A stretch of 13,500 nucleotides of DNA from JAWAFD01 sp964467175 (GCA_964467175.1 CAYXNY010000008.1:1-13500); one strand, 5' to 3'; positions 7,815-13,500 are shown, numbered from the stretch's first letter. Program-made: numbers and translations. Notes: generated from the letters alone by a model not told the origin.

Positions 7815-8060
7815 CTATCCACCCACAACAATTCTGTAATAAAAATAGCTTCCGCTGGGCCCTTCCCTCTCTATCTCTATTACGTCCCCAACATTTGCAT
7901 TAAGCGCCTTCACAGCCGGGTCCGAGGAGAGTATTTTTGCAAGGTTCTGCTCTCCGTAATTTTCAATAATTTCCTTTCTTTTTTTCTCTCCGGCTATTTT
8001 CATCTTAGGAGTTAAAAAATGTTCCAAAACATCAACTTCTAATTTTTGTTTTTTTGCCAA
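7815..8060 (-). CDS. rpoH: DNA-directed RNA polymerase subunit H (Rpo5)
   Basis: RpoH is the archaeal counterpart of the C-terminal domain of Rpb5 and sits at the lower jaw of the polymerase. The conserved core is present: LEVDVLEHFLTPKMKI, then KILSSDPAVKALNANVGDVI and a C-terminal YYRIVVGG. I chose the TTG at 8060, giving 81 residues, the normal family length of about 75-85. GGAG lies 9 nt upstream, and a TATA box on the same strand (8115-8123) would start transcription near 8092. The longest frame starts at ATG 8141. It would add 27 residues (MFKNVSYLKVKSICAALVLN, then GPPESET) with no family resemblance, and would contain the promoter. A GTG at 8090 lies 2-3 nt from the predicted transcription start and is another possible near-leaderless start. 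It is the first gene of the operon and ends 2 nt before rpoB2. Confidence 0.9.
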   Translation of the reverse strand: MAKKQKLEVDVLEHFLTPKMKIAGEKKRKEIIENYGEQNLAKILSSDPAVKALNANVGDVIEIEREGPSGSYFYYRIVVGG

Positions 8061-8114
8061 TGTTTCACTCTCCGGAGGACCATTTAGCACAAGGGCTGCG
8101 CAGATGCTCTTCAC

Positions 8115-8123
8115 TTTTAAATA
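8115..8123 (-). promoter_or_regulatory. TATA box for the RNA polymerase operon (rpoH promoter)
   Basis: The minus strand reads TATTTAAAA, centred near 8119, so transcription would start near 8092. That leaves a leader of about 32 nt before the TTG start, containing GGAG. It is the only good TATA match upstream of rpoH on this strand at workable spacing. It lies 8 nt from the guaA-A element on the opposite strand, so the two divergent promoters could compete for TBP/TFB. Confidence 0.5.
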
Positions 8124-8125
8124 GG

Positions 8126-8138
8126 AAACATTTTTAAA
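8126..8138 (+). promoter_or_regulatory. BRE/TATA promoter of guaA-A, near-leaderless
   Basis: The plus strand reads AAACATTTTTAAA. The TTTTTAAA part (8131-8138) is centred about 29 nt before the ATG at 8164, so the leader would be only a few nucleotides. There is no ribosome site between the two. It shares the AAACATT..AAA core with three other promoters in the window. Confidence 0.5.
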
Positions 8139-8163
8139 CATTTTGCTTTCTTGCTAACTGCCT

Positions 8164-8742
8164 ATGATTGCAGTGGTAGACAACGGAAGCCAGTACACCC
8201 ACCTCATAAAGCGCTCATTCAAATACCTAAAAAAAGAAGCGGAAATTTTCAGCGCGGCCGGGCTTTCGTCCGAAAAAATCAAAAATGCAGAAGCGTTTGT
8301 GCTGAGCGGAGGGCCCTCAAGCGTTCTCTCCGGCTACGAAAAAATAAACGAGGCAATCATAAAAAAAATATTCTCGGGTGAGTGGAAAAAGCCCCTTCTT
8401 GGGATCTGCTTCGGCCACCAGCTCATAGCCCATGTTCTCGGCGGAAAAGTTGAGAGGGGCAAGAGTGCGGAGTATGGTTTTACCGAGATTGAGCGTACAG
8501 GGGAGAGCGTCATCCTCAAAAACATGCCGGAAAAATTCAGGGCGTGGGCAAGCCATTTTGACGAGGTTAAAAAAGTTCCATCCGGGTTTAGGGTTGTTGC
8601 AAAATCCGAAACCTGCGGGGTTGAGGCGATGGAAAACGCAAAAGCGAGAATATTCAGCACGCAGTTCCACCCCGAGGTTTGGCATACAGAAAATGGAGAG
8701 CAGATCTTCAAAAATTTTGTAGGGGTTTTACAATGTATATAA
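8164..8742 (+). CDS. guaAA: GMP synthetase glutaminase subunit (subunit A)
   Basis: This class I glutamine amidotransferase hydrolyses glutamine and channels ammonia to the ATP-pyrophosphatase subunit, which converts XMP to GMP. In most archaea the two halves are separate genes, and the length (192 aa) matches the stand-alone subunit A. The N-terminus MIAVVDNGSQYTHLIKRSF is the archaeal GuaA-A signature. SGGPSSV is at residues 48-54. The nucleophile Cys82 is in LLGICFGHQLIAH. The other triad residues are His169 and Glu171 in STQFHPEVWHTENG. The start is the first ATG after a TATA element about 29 nt upstream. Its last ten bases overlap the DUF424 gene. The synthetase partner (subunit B) is not in the window. 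Anthranilate or carbamoyl-phosphate synthase amidotransferases are excluded by the DNGSQYTHLI start and the HPEV-H-TENG ending. Confidence 0.95.
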   Translation: MIAVVDNGSQYTHLIKRSFKYLKKEAEIFSAAGLSSEKIKNAEAFVLSGGPSSVLSGYEKINEAIIKKIFSGEWKKPLLGICFGHQLIAHVLGGKVERGKSAEYGFTEIERTGESVILKNMPEKFRAWASHFDEVKKVPSGFRVVAKSETCGVEAMENAKARIFSTQFHPEVWHTENGEQIFKNFVGVLQCI

Positions 8743-9029
8743 AAGTGCACGAAAGAATGGGAAAAAAGGTTGTTGCGCTCTGCGACAAGGAGCTTTTGGG
8801 GAATGTTTATGAAGGGGATGGTTTGGTTTTGGATTTGAAAAAATATGAAAATTTTTATGCCGGAAAAATCGTGGATGAGGAGGAGGCCAAAAAACACCTG
8901 GAAAATTTCGATTCCGCGAACATGGTCGGAAAAAAATCCGTCTCCCTCGCAGTTCGGCTAGGCCTGTGCGAAAAATCAGAGGTACGGACGATTGCCAAAA
9001 TTCCGCACATACAGATTTATAAATTTTAG
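8733..9029 (+). CDS. DUF424 family protein
   Basis: The 98-residue protein fits the archaeal DUF424 family. It has MYIKVHERMGKKVVALCDKE followed by LLG, then FYAGKIVDEEEAKKHLENFD, SANMVGKKSV and a C-terminal IAKIPHIQIYKF. The motifs used are the CD-ELLG block, FY-G-VDEEEA, the AN-VG helix and the closing PHIQI. The family is small and almost confined to archaea, and its function is not settled. I therefore assign none. I chose the ATG at 8733 over an upstream in-frame ATG at 8679 because the protein then begins exactly at the family start, and AGGGG lies 7 nt upstream. It overlaps the end of guaA-A by 10 nt in another frame, so the two are probably co-translated. The last codons contain the TATA box proposed for the following ACT gene. 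No signal peptide or membrane segment is visible. Confidence 0.85.
   Translation: MYIKVHERMGKKVVALCDKELLGNVYEGDGLVLDLKKYENFYAGKIVDEEEAKKHLENFDSANMVGKKSVSLAVRLGLCEKSEVRTIAKIPHIQIYKF
9016..9023 (+). promoter_or_regulatory. TATA box for the ACT-domain gene
   Basis: TTTATAAA lies inside the last codons of the DUF424 gene. Its centre is about 27 nt before position 9047, where a GTG codon in frame with the ACT protein begins. This gives either a leaderless GTG start at 9047 or a very short leader to the ATG at 9056. The gene may thus be transcribed separately from guaA-A. Confidence 0.4.
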
Positions 9030-9055
9030 CATTAAAATTAGGCTGGGTGAGCAGT

Positions 9056-9451
9056 ATGCAGACAGTTACTATAGTTGCAGATGACAGAGTGGGGTTGCTT
9101 GCGGACATTTCCTACATACTGGGTAAAGAGAAGATAAATATAGACTCTATCTCTACAAACAGCATCGGCACCACCGCAGTAATAGTGCTGGCGGTTAAGG
9201 ACGCGAAGAAAACATCCGCTATCCTCAGAAAGAACGGCTTCAACGTAATGTCCGAGGAGGCGTTCGTGATAGCGCTTTCAGACAAGCCCGGAGAACTCCA
9301 TAAAGTAGCGAAGATGCTTTCAGAAAACAAAATAAACATCAAGAATGTATATGCGATTACAAAAGGCGGAGGGAAGGCGATACTCAGCTTAATCGTTGAC
9401 CGGCCGAGAAAAGCAGCAAAGCTGCTCAAACCATATATGTCAGAAGTCTAA
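9056..9451 (+). CDS. Tandem ACT-domain protein, probable amino-acid-binding regulator
   Basis: Two ACT domains fill the 131 residues. The first (about 1-68) starts MQTVTIVADDRVGLLADISY and the second (about 69-131) has ALSDKPGELHKVAKMLSE followed by NKINIKNVYA. Both show the D-x-x-G loop with the following helix (DRVGLLADI and DKPGELHKV), the usual place where ACT dimers bind an amino acid. There is no catalytic domain, so it is most likely a free-standing sensor that acts through a partner. The ligand cannot be read from the sequence. The ATG at 9056 has GGTGA ending 5 nt upstream and begins at the natural domain edge. A GTG at 9047 would add three residues and fits a leaderless transcript from the TATA box at 9016-9023. 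Its stop codon overlaps the stop of the convergent NFACT gene by 4 nt. Confidence 0.88.
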   Translation: MQTVTIVADDRVGLLADISYILGKEKINIDSISTNSIGTTAVIVLAVKDAKKTSAILRKNGFNVMSEEAFVIALSDKPGELHKVAKMLSENKINIKNVYAITKGGGKAILSLIVDRPRKAAKLLKPYMSEV

Positions 9452-10437
9452 ATCTCGCATTCCACTGTTTTTTCTTTTTTGTTTAATCTTGCGCCTATTT
9501 TTTTCAAAAATCCGCTCTCCTTCTCATTTTTCGCTTCTTTTATTATTTCCTCAGCGAGGCCGTATTTTTCATGGATGGTTTTTGCAATCCTTTCCGCTTC
9601 CTCAGCTTTTTTTTCGTATTCCTCTATGCTTTCCTTCTGTTTTTCTATCGCGCGCCTGAGTTTTTCAACCTCCTTATCCTCTCTCTCCTCCCCGCAAATC
9701 AGGTAATAATCATCGACAACTTCGCTCAGCGTTTTGTACTCCTTCCAATTTTCGCCAAACTTCGCCAAGCCAAAATCCACAAGCTTTCCGTTTTCAAAAA
9801 ATCCGTAGGGCTTCGCCTCGCTTTCCAGCCTTTCAATTTCATTTTTTATCCTTTCAACCTGCTCCGCGCTCAATTTATTTCCGGGCGTTTTTTCTTCTAT
9901 CCCGCATCTCTCAAGAACCAATTTTGCATATCTCTTTCCCAAAACAGAAATCAGCGAAACAACAACATATTTTTCAGAAATATTTTTCTCAAATTCCGGA
10001 GGGCTGCTCTCGGGGAACCTGTATCTTTCGCCCTTTTTCAAAATCCTGTCCTTCCAGCTTTCGTTCCTGAAAACAATTTCTATTATTCCGTTCTTCACAA
10101 AAACCGCATTCCCCTCAGCGAACATTTCAAAAATCAGCTTCTCGTCGCCGAAATCAAAAACAACAACCCTGTCTCCGTTGTGCAGATAAACTTCCTTCAG
10201 GGTTTTGTTTTCCAGCGCCTTCCGTATGTAATCCGTGAAATGGTTTTTTTCGCTTTTCTCTTCTATGTTTTTCGCAATATTTATCCTCATCCCCAAATCC
10301 GCGATGATGTTCAGGTTCTCAAATTTCAATCTTATCCTTTTCCCGCCTAAAAAATACGCTTTTGTGAAATGCTTCCGCTCGGCGCCTTTCAGCTCTTTTA
10401 TCATATGCCGGTACTCAAACCTTTCAAGCGAGCGCAT
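9448..10437 (-). CDS. NFACT (RqcH/Rqc2/Tae2-like) protein lacking the NFACT-R domain
   Basis: NFACT proteins bind large ribosomal subunits carrying stalled peptidyl-tRNA and in several lineages add C-terminal tails. Residues about 1-145 (from ATG 10437) are the NFACT-N domain. It contains the D-R pair (D89-R90 in YLHNGDRVVVFDFG) equivalent to the motif needed for tailing in RqcH. A helix-hairpin-helix-like part follows (VLGKRYAKLVLERCGIEE), then TLSEVVDDYYLICGEE and a charged coiled coil (about residues 235-285). The chain ends at LNKKEKTVECEI, the point where full-length homologues of roughly 560-650 aa continue into NFACT-R (DUF814). The next frame downstream shows no such domain, so this is a clean N-terminal version, not a frameshift. 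GGGGAT lies 6 nt before ATG 10437, the same site pattern as rpoA2 and rpl30e. ATG 10443 and TTG 10449 are possible earlier starts. The gene overlaps the end of the M20 gene. Confidence 0.85.
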   Translation of the reverse strand: MRSLERFEYRHMIKELKGAERKHFTKAYFLGGKRIRLKFENLNIIADLGMRINIAKNIEEKSEKNHFTDYIRKALENKTLKEVYLHNGDRVVVFDFGDEKLIFEMFAEGNAVFVKNGIIEIVFRNESWKDRILKKGERYRFPESSPPEFEKNISEKYVVVSLISVLGKRYAKLVLERCGIEEKTPGNKLSAEQVERIKNEIERLESEAKPYGFFENGKLVDFGLAKFGENWKEYKTLSEVVDDYYLICGEEREDKEVEKLRRAIEKQKESIEEYEKKAEEAERIAKTIHEKYGLAEEIIKEAKNEKESGFLKKIGARLNKKEKTVECEI

Positions 10438-11563
10438 TTTCATCCCCAAAAATTTTCTCCAGTTTTTCCTTTATCCCCATGATATCCTCAAGATAGACGA
10501 ATTCGTTCGGCGCATGTATGTTGTTTTCGTCCCTCCCGACCCCGAAGCAGACCGTCTGCATCCTGTCCGCAAAGAAAATACCATCGTTGCTTCCCCATTC
10601 TGCGCAGTCCTTCTTCATTCCAAAAACATTCTTGATGTACTCCGCAAACGGTCCTTTTGAAATGTAGGGCTTGTTCTTTGATTTTATCTTTATCTCCGCA
10701 TCTGCGCCTATTTTTCCGGCAATCTTCTCAAAAAAACTCATGAATTCAAGCTCCACATCGTCTATGTTTTCCTCCGGAAGCGCCCTCAGGTCAAAACCTA
10801 TTGTTGCTTTCTCAGGAACAACATTTTCCTTGCTCCCTGCTTTCAGAACAGTGAACGAAAACCTTCCGTATATCGGCCTGCCCTTCTCATCCGTGAACTT
10901 GGAATATGTTCCTTCCCTCAAGAATTCGTATGCTCTCAGCTCCTGCATAAGCAGGATCGCTTTTTCTATCGGGTTTTCAGTCAGAAACGGCATTCCGGCA
11001 TGCCCCCCCTTTCCTTTGACAGTTATCTCGCCTAAGATGCACCCGCTCGCTCCGACCGTCGCTTCCAAACCCCCATCCAAAACTATCGCCGCGTTTCCTT
11101 CCAGAAGTTTCTTTTCGTGCAGATACTTCAGCCCAAATTCTCCGCCTATCTCCTCATCAGGTGCTATCAAAAGCTTTACTCGGTATCCCGGGTTTGAATT
11201 TTTCAGCGCGAGCAGGCCGGCGACTATGTTCCCCTTGCAGTCGGTTGCGCCGCTTCCGTAGAGTTTCCCTTCTCTTTCGGTTAGTTTGAATGGGTCTGTA
11301 TCCCACTTGTTTTTTTCAGTCGGAACGGTATCGTAGTGGGTTGCAACGAGAAGGGTTTTTCCCCCCTCCCCCTTCTCAACAACGATCGTCGGCCTTTTTG
11401 TTCCGTCCGGAGTTTTCGGCGATATTGTTTTGAATTTCATTCTGTTTTTTTTCAGCCATTTTTCCAGAAATTTCACGAGCGGAATGTATTTTTTCTCCTC
11501 GGCGTTCGTGTCGAACGAAACAAGGTTTTTCAGCAGCTCCACGGCCTCTTTTGCATCATCCAT
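10424..11563 (-). CDS. M20 family zinc metallopeptidase (ArgE/DapE/carboxypeptidase type)
   Basis: M20 enzymes use two zinc ions to hydrolyse N-acyl amino acids or peptides in the cytoplasm. The zinc ligands and catalytic residues are all visible: H76 and D78 in THYDTVP, bridging D108 in YGSGATDCKGN, general base E137 and ligand E138 in APDEEIGGE, D163 in VLDGG, and H350 in NNIHAPNEF. The lid/dimerisation domain begins around residue 190 with GKGGHAGMPFLTENPIEKA. The length of 379 is typical. Substrate choice (succinyl-diaminopimelate, acetylornithine or peptide) cannot be decided, since no neighbouring biosynthesis gene points to lysine or arginine, so no symbol is given. The start ATG at 11563 has a TATA element about 26 nt upstream and no leader. 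The stop overlaps the NFACT start region by about 14 nt in another frame, so the two form a two-gene operon. Confidence 0.92.
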   Translation of the reverse strand: MDDAKEAVELLKNLVSFDTNAEEKKYIPLVKFLEKWLKKNRMKFKTISPKTPDGTKRPTIVVEKGEGGKTLLVATHYDTVPTEKNKWDTDPFKLTEREGKLYGSGATDCKGNIVAGLLALKNSNPGYRVKLLIAPDEEIGGEFGLKYLHEKKLLEGNAAIVLDGGLEATVGASGCILGEITVKGKGGHAGMPFLTENPIEKAILLMQELRAYEFLREGTYSKFTDEKGRPIYGRFSFTVLKAGSKENVVPEKATIGFDLRALPEENIDDVELEFMSFFEKIAGKIGADAEIKIKSKNKPYISKGPFAEYIKNVFGMKKDCAEWGSNDGIFFADRMQTVCFGVGRDENNIHAPNEFVYLEDIMGIKEKLEKIFGDENALA

Positions 11564-11584
11564 GCCCCTATATCTCTTTCTGTG

Positions 11585-11597
11585 TTTTTAATGTTTT
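11585..11597 (-). promoter_or_regulatory. BRE/TATA promoter of the M20-NFACT pair, leaderless
   Basis: The minus strand reads AAAACATTAAAAA. The ATTAAAAA part (11585-11592) is centred about 25-26 nt before the M20 ATG at 11563, which places the transcription start at the initiation codon. No ribosome site lies in front of that ATG, consistent with leaderless translation. Confidence 0.5.
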
Positions 11598-11625
11598 CCA
11601 ATTTTAGTTGTAAAAGGAATAATTT

Positions 11626-11664
11626 CATATAAAAACATTTAAAAACACTTTCTATCTTAAATAT
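11626..11664 (+). promoter_or_regulatory. Promoter region of the large plus-strand gene, several TATA-like boxes
   Basis: Three AT-rich boxes precede the ATG at 11674: ATATAAAA (11627-11634), TTTAAAAA (11638-11645, within AAACATTTAAAAA) and TTAAATAT (11657-11664). The middle one shares the AAACATT..AAA core with three other promoters and would start transcription near 11668, a leader of about 6 nt. No ribosome site is evident before the ATG. Which box is used cannot be told from sequence alone. Confidence 0.4.
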
Positions 11665-11673
11665 ATCGATTAT

Positions 11674-13500
11674 ATGGCGCCATTGAAAGAAGCTATGCTG
11701 CTTCCAGTTATGATAGAGAATGCAAAATCCGCCACCACGCGGAACCTGCTAGAAAAGAGAATGAAAGGCGTTAGAGCAGAGCTTGCCGCGACTGAAAAAA
11801 CGCTCCTATTGGAAAATGCAAGGGATTTGATTTTAGGGGGGGAGGCGGAGGTGAGCGAACTTGCCCCTATTTTTGTTGAGCTCGGTATGTTAAACAGGAA
11901 CAGCCATGTCGGCGCCCTGAAGCTCGCCCTCATGCTCGGCGACGACCGGATCCTGAAAAGCGCTGTTGAATATGCGCTTGAAAAGGGCGCGAGCATTTTT
12001 GAAATCCGGGATGTTGTTTGCGAAGAAGGATTTGCACAAAAAATGGACGCGGTGTATTCTGTTTTTTCCCCTTCTGTTCTTCCCTCCTACGAGTTCGTTT
12101 TTAGGGCCCGGGAGAAGCATTTTGGAAGAGAGGATGTGGATGGAATAAAAAATGCGGTCGCCCTTCTGGTTGCAAAAGAAAAAACGACCACAATGCTTAG
12201 GAACGAATACAGAAAAAAAGAGTCTGTAAAGGAGTATTCAAATAAAATTTTATCCGATGCGGAAAAAGAACTCAAAAAAATTGCAAAGAATGAAGATGGA
12301 AAAGTTTGCGAGGACGATTTTTCGCTCGCGCTCTACAGGGCATACTTTGAGGATGCCTGCCTTTTCAAAAACAAAGAAGCCGTCTATTACTATCTGCGCA
12401 TGATAGAAAAGCACCGCGTTCGTAGCCCCTTTCTTACAGCCGTAATAAAGCATGCGCTTGAAAATGGAGATAAAAGAGCGAGGGAGAAAGCCCTTATGCT
12501 CATCAGAGATTTTAAGCTGAACATAGATGTCGAAAAAGTTTTGAAAAGCGAGAATTTGAATGAAAGAATTTTGGCCCTTCAAATCCTGCTCAAAAGAGGA
12601 TGGAGCGAGATTTTCCGGGAGATGCTTTTTTCAGAATGGTACAAGGAAAGAAAAATTGCGCTCGAGGCATTTTCAAAATACAGGCCCGAAATAAATGAAG
12701 AGGAAGAGAAATGGATAAAAAAATTCGCGAGGACTGAAATAGGAGAATGTGGTGCGCTGGCAAGACGGCTCGCGAAGACATTGGAAATAAAAACCGAAAA
12801 ACAAAAACCCGCTGAAGTTAAAATGTTCGATGCTATTAAAAATCAAGCGATTGAAAAATCAAGAATAGCTGCTGAATGGCTGAACGCCCATATACAAAAA
12901 ACAAGACAGAACTCGGCAAAAATTATTGAGGCAGTGAATGTTCATGCACGCAGCATGTTTAGAAATGCAGTTGAAGCCGCGAAGCGAGCACACCCCGAAA
13001 AACAAAAACCCGCCGAAGTTAAAATGTTCGATGCTATTAAAAATCAAGCGATTGAAAAATCAAGAATAGTTGCTGAATGGATAAGCGCCCGTGCGGAAAG
13101 CATGTTTAGAAATGCAGTTGAAGCATCAAAAAATATTTTTGCATACTTGGATTCTATTTCTTTTAATCTGCGCTTGGAATGGATAGAAAAAAGAGCGGGA
13201 ATGGCCAAGTATGCCGAAAAAATAAAAAGGAAAGTTCAGGATGGCACTTCTTATTTTTTTTCTGCTCTGCCGAATCTTGCGGGCAAGATAAGAATAGATG
13301 TTGATTGGAAAAAGGTTCTTGGATACTCCTTTCTCTTGTTCACAATGCTTTTCGCCACTTCTTTCAACCCTAGCAAAACAAGAAGTATAGGAATCGTTGG
13401 AAGAGAAAAAATAGCGCTTGCCATAGAAAAAAATAAAGAGGAAAAAGAAAAAATAGTGCTCGATTTGGCGGAAAAAGTAGCAAAGGGAGAAATAACGCTT
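11674..13500 (+). CDS. Large helical protein with HEAT-like repeats, internal duplication and one membrane segment (partial)
   Basis: The frame is open for 609 codons to the window edge, so the C-terminus is missing. I do not recognise the family. Residues about 1-370 are almost entirely amphipathic helices in irregular pairs (for example LAPIFVELGMLN, VGALKLALMLGDDRILKSAV, KREKALMLI-type segments), which resembles HEAT or TPR-like solenoids. Residues 374-480 contain a direct duplication (units near 375 and 442) rich in Lys, Ala and Glu. A hydrophobic stretch at about 548-564 (VLGYSFLLFTMLFATSF) is a probable single membrane helix. It is followed by NPSKTRS and a highly charged region (EKNKEEKEKIVLDLAEKV). 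There is no N-terminal signal peptide, so the long N-terminal part is probably cytoplasmic and the missing C-terminal part outside. This topology is inference. The start ATG could also be the in-frame ATG at 11695. Lysine and glutamate content is higher than in the neighbours. Confidence 0.75.
   Translation, partial: MAPLKEAMLLPVMIENAKSATTRNLLEKRMKGVRAELAATEKTLLLENARDLILGGEAEVSELAPIFVELGMLNRNSHVGALKLALMLGDDRILKSAVEYALEKGASIFEIRDVVCEEGFAQKMDAVYSVFSPSVLPSYEFVFRAREKHFGREDVDGIKNAVALLVAKEKTTTMLRNEYRKKESVKEYSNKILSDAEKELKKIAKNEDGKVCEDDFSLALYRAYFEDACLFKNKEAVYYYLRMIEKHRVRSPFLTAVIKHALENGDKRAREKALMLIRDFKLNIDVEKVLKSENLNERILALQILLKRGWSEIFREMLFSEWYKERKIALEAFSKYRPEINEEEEKWIKKFARTEIGECGALARRLAKTLEIKTEKQKPAEVKMFDAIKNQAIEKSRIAAEWLNAHIQKTRQNSAKIIEAVNVHARSMFRNAVEAAKRAHPEKQKPAEVKMFDAIKNQAIEKSRIVAEWISARAESMFRNAVEASKNIFAYLDSISFNLRLEWIEKRAGMAKYAEKIKRKVQDGTSYFFSALPNLAGKIRIDVDWKKVLGYSFLLFTMLFATSFNPSKTRSIGIVGREKIALAIEKNKEEKEKIVLDLAEKVAKGEITL
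12794..12879 (+). repeat. Direct repeat, copy 1 (86 bp, near-identical to 12995-13080)
   Basis: Within the large gene, this 86-bp stretch recurs exactly 201 bp downstream with only two base differences (GCT to GCC, silent; GCT to GTT, Ala to Val). It encodes EKQKPAEVKMFDAIKNQAIE followed by KSRIAAEW. The shift is 67 codons, so frame is kept. Confidence 0.95.
12952..12977 (+). repeat. Second repeated block, copy 1 (26 bp, identical to 13099-13124)
   Basis: AGCATGTTTAGAAATGCAGT and the following six bases encode SMFRNAVEA and recur identically 147 bp downstream. The offset is 54 bp less than that of the first block, so copy 2 lacks 18 codons found in copy 1 (or copy 1 gained them). Confidence 0.93.
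12995..13080 (+). repeat. Direct repeat, copy 2 (86 bp)
   Basis: This is the second copy of the block at 12794-12879, with two substitutions over 86 bp. It encodes the same peptide except for a Val in place of one Ala. Confidence 0.95.
13099..13124 (+). repeat. Second repeated block, copy 2 (26 bp)
   Basis: Identical over 26 bp to 12952-12977. In this copy it follows AEWISARAE directly. The segment of copy 1 between NAHIQK and VHAR is absent. Confidence 0.93.

Noticed and set aside
8061..8141. 27-residue N-terminal extension of RpoH from ATG 8141
   Set aside because: No resemblance to RpoH, and it contains the only suitable TATA box. A TTG with GGAG at 8060 gives the family length. Kept as an alternative, not as the call.
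9571..10350. 259-codon open frame on the plus strand, opposite the NFACT gene
   Set aside because: It lies antisense to a gene with clear domains, its translation is rich in Phe/Ile/Pro without known motifs, and such shadows are common opposite lysine-rich genes.
1..13500. tRNA or rRNA genes, CRISPR array, insertion sequence, intein
   Set aside because: Intergenic gaps are at most about 110 bp with no cloverleaf, spacer-repeat pattern or terminal inverted repeats seen. Polymerase motifs are uninterrupted.

Overview
The window is archaeal chromosomal DNA. Its backbone is the conserved archaeal RNA polymerase operon, read on the minus strand in the order rpoH, rpoB'' (rpoB2), rpoB' (rpoB1), rpoA' (rpoA1), rpoA'' (rpoA2), rpl30e and nusA. 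The largest subunits are split into B''/B' and A'/A'', and RpoH, L30e and the two-KH NusA are archaeal types. A-rich TATA-type promoters, leaderless starts and several slightly reduced proteins (A' 823 aa, A'' 337 aa, an NFACT protein lacking its last domain) suggest an uncultivated, probably small-genome archaeon, perhaps DPANN. That placement is inference; no marker in the window settles it.

Layout. Positions 1-111 (minus) hold the N-terminus of an exported protein with a clear signal peptide, behind its own leaderless promoter. Positions 169-8060 (minus) are the RNA polymerase operon, tightly packed with gaps of 0-13 nt. It ends at nusA without the rps12/rps7/elongation-factor genes that often follow in archaea. 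Positions 8061-8163 are a short divergent promoter region. Positions 8164-9451 (plus) carry the glutaminase subunit of GMP synthetase, a DUF424 protein and a tandem ACT-domain protein. Positions 9448-11563 (minus) carry an M20 metallopeptidase followed by an overlapping gene for an N-terminal-only NFACT (RqcH/Rqc2/Tae2-like) protein. Positions 11564-11673 are a second divergent promoter region. From 11674 to the window end (plus) runs a large gene of unknown function: a long helical, HEAT-like region, a recent internal duplication, one membrane segment, and then a charged segment cut by the window edge.

How the genes work together. The minus-strand operon makes most of the RNA polymerase core plus L30e and NusA, so it links transcription and translation. 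GuaA-A supplies ammonia for GMP synthesis, but its ATP-pyrophosphatase partner is not in the window. The NFACT protein should bind stalled 60S-type (large) ribosomal subunits or tRNA in ribosome rescue. Its coupling to the M20 hydrolase is positional only. No tRNA, rRNA, CRISPR array, insertion sequence or intein was seen.

The most unusual items are: the large unrecognised membrane-anchored protein with its 201-bp in-frame duplication; the NFACT protein that stops exactly before the NFACT-R domain; a shared promoter core (AAACATT..AAA) in front of four genes; and four consecutive polymerase genes that lie in a single reading frame separated only by stop codons.
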